A program made the translations under genes and the position numbers. A stretch of DNA of 64,000 nt from an endosymbiont of Galathealinum brachiosum (lineage in GTDB: Bacteria; Pseudomonadota; Gammaproteobacteria; SZUA-229). Position 1 is the first letter of the stretch. Each line of letters opens with the position of its first letter. This document shows, piece by piece, positions 58,511 through 64,000 of this stretch. Under the pieces are notes generated by a model. That model did not search any database. It was not told where the DNA came from and saw nothing but the letters and a program-made list of their open reading frames with translations. The stretch lies in NCBI GenBank assembly GCA_003349885.1, contig QFXC01000004.1, forward strand, positions 836 to 64,835. Direction: 5' to 3'.

Positions 58511-59764
58511 ATGAATGGTAAATGTGATAATTCCAGATATTTTATTCTACTGGTTCTGTTATTTAATATAGGGCCTATTCAGGCTGTTGATTTTACATAT
58601 AGTGGATATATTAAATCTTATGCACTTATACAGGATGAAATTGAGTTTGAAAATTCACCTGCTGTAATACCTGACGAGTTTGATAATGGTTATCAGTCAC
58701 AGAACGCAGTACGGCTTATGGGAAACTGGTTTACAGAAAATAGCGGTAATGTAGAAGTTCATTATGAAATACAACCGGTCTATTATTCTAATACGTCGTT
58801 AGTCGGTAGTGCCGGTGGTATAGGTTCAACTTTATCTACGGGTGCAACAATTTACCGATATAAAGATTTAGATGTTGAACTTGATCAATACGGTAATCAC
58901 ATGGTTGTATTTCAAAATCTGGATCGTCTGAATTATCAATATAGTAATGAAACCGGTGATTTCACACTCGGTCGTCAGGTAGTTTCATTTGGTTCTTCAC
59001 GTTTTATAAATCCGACCGATATATTTATACCCTTTAATATTCAAACCCTTAATCAGGAATACAGGGTGGGTATAGATGCGATACGTTATCAGGCAGCGTT
59101 AGGTGATTTTGCAGTTTTAGATACGGGGCTGATTATTGGTGAAGATGCGAAAAAAGAAAACAGCGCATTTTTTATTCGGGGTAAAAATTCATTAAAAGGA
59201 AATGATGTTGAGTTGATAGTTATTGCGCTAGACGATGCCTGGTTACTTGGAGGAGGTCTGGAGCGAGCAATTGGTGATTTTGGTTTCTGGTTTGAAACCG
59301 CTTATATGGATGTTACTAATGACGTGGTTGAAAATTACTGGAGAACATCCATCGGTTCTGATTATGCATTAACAAAATCTATCATTACTTCAGTTGAGTA
59401 CCATTATAACGGAGCAGGCAGTGATAACCCTGATGACTATTTACAACTTGTTACACAATTTCCATATCAGAAAGCAGGTGTGTTTTTGTTGGGAGAAAAT
59501 TATCTGATTCCCGCAGTTTCATGGATTGCCAATCCATTAGTAACAGTGAATGCCAGTGGTTTTATAAATATTGACGATCATTCTGCATTTATAAATGTAG
59601 TGTCTGAAGTTAGCTGGACGGAAAATTTATATTCAGATTTTGGAATGTATGTAAGTTATGGTGATGTTCTTGAATCTCAGATATCACCTCAGCAGATCAA
59701 TTTAGGCTCAGAGTTCGGTTCTTATCCGTTAAGTATATATGCGAGCCTGAGATATTACTTTTAG
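58511..59764 (+). CDS. Predicted outer-membrane beta-barrel protein of the Lol-like operon
   Basis: The 417-residue protein has a signal peptide (about residues 1-26, ending I-Q-A) and many alternating amphipathic strands; it ends S-I-Y-A-S-L-R-Y-Y-F, the terminal aromatic motif of outer-membrane barrels. The strands near F-T-L-G-R-Q-V-V-S-F-G recall DUF1302 / alginate-export-like proteins, but I cannot place it surely. It follows the ATPase by 8 bases and completes a set that spans inner membrane, periplasm and outer membrane. Confidence 0.75.
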   Translation: MNGKCDNSRYFILLVLLFNIGPIQAVDFTYSGYIKSYALIQDEIEFENSPAVIPDEFDNGYQSQNAVRLMGNWFTENSGNVEVHYEIQPVYYSNTSLVGSAGGIGSTLSTGATIYRYKDLDVELDQYGNHMVVFQNLDRLNYQYSNETGDFTLGRQVVSFGSSRFINPTDIFIPFNIQTLNQEYRVGIDAIRYQAALGDFAVLDTGLIIGEDAKKENSAFFIRGKNSLKGNDVELIVIALDDAWLLGGGLERAIGDFGFWFETAYMDVTNDVVENYWRTSIGSDYALTKSIITSVEYHYNGAGSDNPDDYLQLVTQFPYQKAGVFLLGENYLIPAVSWIANPLVTVNASGFINIDDHSAFINVVSEVSWTENLYSDFGMYVSYGDVLESQISPQQINLGSEFGSYPLSIYASLRYYF

Positions 59765-59966
59765 ATTTTTTATATGACTGATCTTTGGAGCACTATCTGA
59801 AATAGCTCTATTTTTGCTATTAATATACTATTAAATTATCTTCTATTTATAATTTATCAGTAATTAGGCAATAAAGTCGTATGTTGGTTTTTGATAGCCA
59901 GATTTCATTATTATATTAAAAAATAATTCAATTATTAACCGGTGACTCAAGCAGGTATTCATTAAT

Positions 59967-59988
59967 TTTCAGTTTCATTTCAGCTTCA
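59967..59988 (+). promoter_or_regulatory. Tandem 11-mer TTTCAG(T/C)TTCA, candidate response-regulator site
   Basis: TTTCAGTTTCA (59967-59977) is followed directly by TTTCAGCTTCA (59978-59988), differing in one base. An 11-base direct repeat fits OmpR/PhoB-type regulators, which bind same-face repeats. It lies about 200 bases before the cytochrome b561 gene. The remainder of the 59765-60191 gap is AT-rich with no gene seen. Confidence 0.45.
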
Positions 59989-60191
59989 TTACATAAGCTT
60001 ATAAACAATAAACGAGATATGCAGGAGCTGCCATTAGAGCGATGCTTAAGGTGAATACTGATGTTCTAAATTAACAGTTTAATTATTACTTAATTTTGAA
60101 CAAGTAACCTGATATTAATTTGGAGTATCATTGTAACGATTAGAAACTCGCAGCCGTTAATGTAATATGAACGAATTGAAGGAGTTATGCC

Positions 60192-60929
60192 ATGGACAAC
60201 TTAAAAGCTTATTCTGTCTGGGATGCCAATATCCGTTGGTTTCACTGGATCAATCTTGTGTGTGTTCTCGGGTTGATTGCTGTGGGTGTGGTTATACTCA
60301 ATGCAAAGGGGCTTGGTGTAGCCACTGAAGGTAAGATTCTATTAAAAACCGTACACGTCTGGATTGGTTATGTTTTTGCAACTAACCTGCTGTGGAGACT
60401 GATCTGGACATTTATCGGTGGCCAATATGCACGCTGGCGATCAATTTTGCCCGGTGGGCAGGGTTATATGAATGAAGTGCAGGGTTATATCGCTGATTTA
60501 AAAGCGGGTAGGCCACGTCAGTACCTCGGGCATAACCCGCTCGGTCGTATTGCTGTTACTCTTCTCCTTTGTCTTCTGTTTGTGCAGGCTATCACTGGCC
60601 TGGTTCTGGCAGGCACAGATATTTTTTATCCTCCAATTGGTTCGTGGATTGCTAACTGGATAGCTAACCCTGGTGTAGACCCGGCAACTCTCGTGCCCTA
60701 CGCGAAAGAAATGTATGATCCGGTTGCCTATGATGCAATGCGCTCATTCCGTAAGCCATTTATTACAATTCATTATTATGGTTTTTACATACTACTTGGT
60801 TTCGCGCTGGTACATATTCTCGCAGTTGTTATAACTGAATTACGAGAAGGTGGTAATCTTATATCTGCGATGTTTACAGGTAAAAAGATTTTAAGTGAGA
60901 CACCTGCTGATAAGAGAAAAATAGATTAA
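60192..60929 (+). CDS. Cytochrome b561-family membrane protein
   Basis: The 245-residue protein has four to five membrane helices. The likely haem ligands are H18 (W-F-H-W), H55 (V-H-V-W-I-G-Y), H194 (T-I-H-Y-Y-G) and H208 (L-V-H-I-L). The pattern matches the diheme cytochrome b561/Ni-Fe hydrogenase b-subunit family (CybB-like), which passes electrons between the quinone pool and periplasmic carriers. GGAG precedes the ATG by 8 bases. No hydrogenase gene is in the window, so the redox partner is unknown. Confidence 0.88.
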   Translation: MDNLKAYSVWDANIRWFHWINLVCVLGLIAVGVVILNAKGLGVATEGKILLKTVHVWIGYVFATNLLWRLIWTFIGGQYARWRSILPGGQGYMNEVQGYIADLKAGRPRQYLGHNPLGRIAVTLLLCLLFVQAITGLVLAGTDIFYPPIGSWIANWIANPGVDPATLVPYAKEMYDPVAYDAMRSFRKPFITIHYYGFYILLGFALVHILAVVITELREGGNLISAMFTGKKILSETPADKRKID

Positions 60930-60939
60930 AGTGCATAGT

Positions 60940-60975
60940 CCAGCATATGGGTGATAAGTTTCATTCATATGCTGG
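60940..60975 (+). terminator. Hairpin between cytochrome b561 and the CDF gene
   Basis: CCAGCATATG (60940-60949) pairs perfectly with CATATGCTGG (60966-60975), loop of 16. No T-run follows, so it may be a processing or stability hairpin and not a strong terminator. Confidence 0.45.
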
Positions 60976-61005
60976 CATTCAACCCAGGTTTTTAACCAGA
61001 GTTTT

Positions 61006-61866
61006 ATGAAAGATTCCGCTCAAAGAGATAAACAGGTAAGGCGCATAATCCTTATAGAGGGTCTGGCTAATCTGCTGGTTTTAATTTGCAAAATCACTGT
61101 CGGCCTTTCTACGGGATCCATGGCAATATTGGCCGATGCGATTCATTCATTAACAGATTTAATCAACAATGTTGTTGCCTGGTTTGTAATACATTTCTCT
61201 AGCTTACCCGCTGATCGTGAACATCCATATGGACATAGAAAATTTGAGACGCTGACTGTTTTTGTTTTGGGGTCTATATTAGTGCTGTTAGCTTTTGAGT
61301 TAGCTCTCAGTGCTATAAAAAATGAAGAATCTGAAGTCGTGTCCAGTGACATTGAAATTGTTATTATGCTTGGCGTATTAGTGATTAATATACTGGTGAC
61401 CAGTTGGCAACATATGTGGGCTAAACGACTGAATTCAGATATTTTGCGTGCGGATGCCACTCACACATTTGCTGATGTTCTTATTACCAGTGTTGTCATT
61501 GCTGGCTGGCAACTATCTGTCATGGGATATGTATGGGTTGATCGGCTGTGTGCCTTTGGTGTTGCAATTCTTGTTATCTATCTTGCTTACAAGCTGTTTA
61601 AGCGTGCAGTGCCAGTGTTATTAGATGAGTATGCTATTGATCCAGATGAATTAAGTTGCATCATAAAAAAGGTTCATGGTGTAAAAAAAGTTTACCGAAT
61701 ACGTTCAAGATGGATTGGAAATGCATGTGCTGTTGATATGGTTATTTCAGTTGATCCATCATTGTCGACTGAAGAGTCACATTCAATTGCTGATAAAATA
61801 GAGTCTTTAATTGAAAAAGAATTTGATACTTCAGATATTTCTATACATGTAGAGCCAGATATTTAG
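61006..61866 (+). CDS. Cation diffusion facilitator family transporter
   Basis: The 286-residue protein has six membrane helices and the paired metal motifs D-A-I-H-S-L-T-D (residues 44-51) and D-A-T-H-T-F-A-D in helices 2 and 5, plus H-P-Y-G-H-R-K-F-E. The C-terminal cytoplasmic domain (about 205-286) has the usual H-x-V-x-x-x-x-R pattern. CDF proteins export Zn, Fe, Mn, Co or Cd by proton exchange. The specific metal cannot be told, though FieF-like proteins are closest in layout. Confidence 0.92.
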   Translation: MKDSAQRDKQVRRIILIEGLANLLVLICKITVGLSTGSMAILADAIHSLTDLINNVVAWFVIHFSSLPADREHPYGHRKFETLTVFVLGSILVLLAFELALSAIKNEESEVVSSDIEIVIMLGVLVINILVTSWQHMWAKRLNSDILRADATHTFADVLITSVVIAGWQLSVMGYVWVDRLCAFGVAILVIYLAYKLFKRAVPVLLDEYAIDPDELSCIIKKVHGVKKVYRIRSRWIGNACAVDMVISVDPSLSTEESHSIADKIESLIEKEFDTSDISIHVEPDI

Positions 61867-62049
61867 CAGTGTGTCTGAATAAAAATGAGTAGAGTTATGA
61901 GGTGAAAACCAGACAGTCAATTTCTGCTCTTCTACTGATTGCGCATTGATAATTCATTATGTATGACGGTTATAGAATTAATTATTATCAGTTTGTACAG
62001 GTATTGGATAATCAGTGAAGTATTAGTTATGTTTGTGTTTAAAAAAATG

Positions 62050-62565
62050 TTAAGGCTTTAATACTTTAAGCAAAACATAAACCGCACCCGTTCCGCCGTC
62101 TTTGGGTACAGCGCTTACAAAAGCCAGTACTTCAGGAATACTTTGTAACCATTTATTCACCATGGCTTTTAAAATGGGCTGGCTTTCATCTGAGTGATAA
62201 CCCTTGCCGTGAACAATGCGTACCAGTTTATAAGAATGTTGCTGTGCATGGTCCAGAAATTCCAGTAGTGTTTTTCGTGCGTCGTCGCGACGGTAACCAT
62301 GTAGATCGAGGTAATCTGAAACCTCTATTTTTCCATTTCGAATTTGTTTTAGATAGGCGTTCTGTATGCCCGGACGTTTGAATTCTAGAAAGTTTTCACA
62401 TTCAGGTATGAACTCATCGCTTAAGGTGTCAGAAATATTTCTTTCCATCACCGCTTCACGCTTTTTAATGGTGTCTGGTTTGCGTTTCAGGTTGGCCTTG
62501 TTAGATGAAAGAGTCTTCACTCCCTGCATCGCTTTACTAAAAAGGCTTTCATCGTCGTCGTTCAT
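62050..62565 (-). CDS. Smr-domain protein
   Basis: The 171-residue protein has a basic N-terminal extension (about residues 1-75) and a C-terminal Smr domain with D-L-H-G-Y-R and V-R-I-V-H-G-K-G-Y-H, ending G-A-V-Y-V-L-L-K. Smr domains bind or nick nucleic acids; recent work on family members links them to ribosome rescue and mRNA cleavage. It is divergent from surE. Confidence 0.9.
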   Translation of the reverse strand: MNDDDESLFSKAMQGVKTLSSNKANLKRKPDTIKKREAVMERNISDTLSDEFIPECENFLEFKRPGIQNAYLKQIRNGKIEVSDYLDLHGYRRDDARKTLLEFLDHAQQHSYKLVRIVHGKGYHSDESQPILKAMVNKWLQSIPEVLAFVSAVPKDGGTGAVYVLLKVLKP

Positions 62566-62633
62566 TGAGTTTGCTCTGTGAAAATGTTTGTATATTCTAT
62601 AAAATGTATATATTACCTACTGAGTGAATTCCT

Positions 62634-63380
62634 GTGCAAATTTTATTAAGCAATGATGATGGTTATCTGGCCCCGGGCCTTGAGGTTCTGGCGACCTGCT
62701 TGTCTAAACTGGGAGACCTGTCTGTTGTAGCGCCAGATCGTAATCGCAGTGCTGCAAGTAATTCACTTACATTGTCTCGACCGTTAAATGTTCAAAAAGC
62801 GGATAATGGTTTTTATAAGGTAGATGGTACTCCAACAGACTGTGTGCATCTCGCGATTACCGGTATTTTGCAGTCAGAACCCGATATTGTTGTCTCAGGA
62901 CCCAATGATGGACCGAATATGGGTGATGATGTGCTTTACTCCGGGACCGTTGCAGCGGCAACAGAAGGGCGTTTTTTAGGGTTTCCTGCCATTGCTGTTT
63001 CTATGGCTAGTTTTGATCCGCAGCATTTTGAAACTGCCTGTTGGGCGATAGAAAAATTAATTGCTAAATTACAGCAACACCCATTAACCAATGACACTAT
63101 ATTAAATGTAAATGTGCCTGATTTGCCGGTAGAGCAAATTAAAGGTTTTCAAAGCACACGCCTTGGAAATCGACATAAATCTTCAGGGGTTATTAAGCAA
63201 ATTAACCCTCGAGGTGAATCAGTTTACTGGGTTGGCCCACCTGGTGAAGAGCAGGATGCGGGTGAGGGCACCGATTTTTATGCTGTAAAACAGGGTTTTA
63301 TTTCAGTTACCCCTTTGCAGATTGATTTAACACGGTATGATAGCCTGCAAAATTTAAATCAATGGCTTACCGAGTTATAA
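62634..63380 (+). CDS. surE: 5'/3'-nucleotidase SurE
   Basis: SurE is a metal-dependent nucleotidase that also hydrolyses short polyphosphate. L-L-S-N-D-D-G-Y with metal ligands D8 and D9, R-N-R-S-A-A-S-N-S and S-G-P-N-D-G-P-N-M-G-D-D-V-L-Y-S-G-T-V-A-A-A in parts are conserved. The 248 residues are typical. The start is GTG, aligned with M-R-I-L-L-S-N-D-D-G of E. coli. It is followed by pcm, its usual neighbour. Confidence 0.96.
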   Translation: MQILLSNDDGYLAPGLEVLATCLSKLGDLSVVAPDRNRSAASNSLTLSRPLNVQKADNGFYKVDGTPTDCVHLAITGILQSEPDIVVSGPNDGPNMGDDVLYSGTVAAATEGRFLGFPAIAVSMASFDPQHFETACWAIEKLIAKLQQHPLTNDTILNVNVPDLPVEQIKGFQSTRLGNRHKSSGVIKQINPRGESVYWVGPPGEEQDAGEGTDFYAVKQGFISVTPLQIDLTRYDSLQNLNQWLTEL

Positions 63381-63444
63381 GTCATATAGAACAATATTTA
63401 AATCTCTTGATTTTCAATGAGATAAATACAACCAGGTTTTTAAA

Positions 63445-64000
63445 GTGAATTTATCTGATCCCCGCGTGCAGGGTATAGGCATGACATCCCAGCGGACACG
63501 TGATCGACTGGTAGAGCGATTACGCAGTAAGGGAATACAGAATGAAAAAGTGCTGGAGGTTATGCGTTCCATGCCCCGACATTTATTTATGGATGAAGCG
63601 ATGAGCTCTCGTTCATATGAAGACTCTGCTTTACCTATCGGACATGGACAGACTATTTCCCAGCCATTTATTGTTGCACGAATGACTGAAGTAATACTCA
63701 GCCGGGGGATACCGGATGCGGTGCTAGAAGTCGGTACCGGCTCAGGTTATCAGGCAGCAATTTTGTCTCAGTTAGTTCCAAAGGTTTATTCTGTAGAACG
63801 TATCGTTGCTTTGCAGACTCAGGCGCGTGAGCGTTACCATATGCTGGGCATACATAACATTTCACTTAAACACTCAGATGGCTCCTGGGGCTGGCCACAA
63901 CATGCCCCATATAAAGCCATTATCGTCACTGCTGCACCGGAAACGGTTCCTCAGGGTTTGCTCGATCAGCTGGATATTGGCGGTATTATGGTTATTCCAG
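63445..64000 (+). CDS. pcm: Protein-L-isoaspartate O-methyltransferase (3' partial)
   Basis: Pcm repairs damaged isoaspartyl residues using S-adenosylmethionine. At least 185 codons are present before the right edge. [23 protein letters not shown] and the SAM-binding [10 protein letters not shown] are unmistakable, as is I-V-T-A-A-P-E. The first start is GTG at 63445 with AGG upstream; the ATG at 63481 (M-T-S-Q-R-T-R) is the start used in Pseudomonas and remains possible. The stop lies beyond the window. Confidence 0.95.
   Translation, partial: MNLSDPRVQGIGMTSQRTRDRLVERLRSKGIQNEKVLEVMRSMPRHLFMDEAMSSRSYEDSALPIGHGQTISQPFIVARMTEVILSRGIPDAVLEVGTGSGYQAAILSQLVPKVYSVERIVALQTQARERYHMLGIHNISLKHSDGSWGWPQHAPYKAIIVTAAPETVPQGLLDQLDIGGIMVIP

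Noticed and set aside
61867..62049. Possible small gene in the gap between the CDF and Smr genes
   Set aside because: No frame with a ribosome site or conserved motif was seen; it is AT-rich spacer between convergent genes.

Overview
This 64 kb window is chromosomal DNA of a free-living-type gammaproteobacterium with moderately AT-rich DNA. The evidence is gene content and order: rne with rluC beside it, rpsF-rpsR-rplI, glnD-map diverging from rpsB-tsf-pyrH-frr-uppS-cdsA-dxr-rseP-bamA-skp-lpxD-fabZ-lpxA, then lpxB/rnhB/dnaE, and surE-pcm at the right edge. No tRNA, rRNA, CRISPR array, intact insertion sequence or prophage was seen. I cannot name a genus.

Layout. 1-2.4 kb: 3' end of a secreted repeat protein with Ig-like units, a choice-of-anchor-U-like region and a GlyGly-CTERM-like tail. 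2.4-9.4 kb: three sensor kinases, a single-domain response regulator and a DUF2892-like membrane protein, interleaved with sppA; part of this block separates sppA from the gph-like phosphatase and rluC. 9.5-14.7 kb: HAD phosphatase, rluC and, divergently, rne with a long leader. 14.7-18.9 kb: LMW phosphatase, cysS, a secreted esterase and the rpsF operon. 19.1-22.4 kb: a truncated globin and an uncharacterised pair (VWA protein plus membrane-anchored coiled coil). 22.5-39.3 kb: nitrogen sensor glnD, map and the long translation/isoprenoid/envelope run, containing a 119-bp palindrome between tsf and pyrH. 39.5-46.6 kb: a 1957-residue pseudokinase/AAA/GAF/PAS/histidine-kinase/receiver fusion and an inverted lpxB, both lying where lpxB normally follows lpxA. 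46.6-51.4 kb: rnhB, a REP/RAYT-like remnant, dnaE. 51.4-54.4 kb: a triheme cytochrome, an AraC-type regulator and lpxC with a tandem-repeat operator candidate. 54.6-59.8 kb: a five-gene Lol-like operon (LolA-like protein, two permeases, ATPase, outer-membrane barrel). 60-64 kb: cytochrome b561, CDF transporter, Smr protein, surE and the 5' part of pcm.

The dominant theme is envelope construction: lipid A synthesis (lpxD, fabZ, lpxA, lpxB, lpxC), undecaprenyl and phospholipid precursors (dxr, uppS, cdsA), beta-barrel assembly (bamA, skp), envelope proteolysis (rseP, sppA) and a possible extra lipoprotein/lipid export system. The most interesting accessory items are the Lol-like operon, the AraC-lpxC unit with its tandem repeats, the giant fusion kinase with the inverted lpxB, the VWA/coiled-coil pair, and the sensor-kinase block whose genes share an upstream sequence element. 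All functional statements rest on motif reading; no database search was run.
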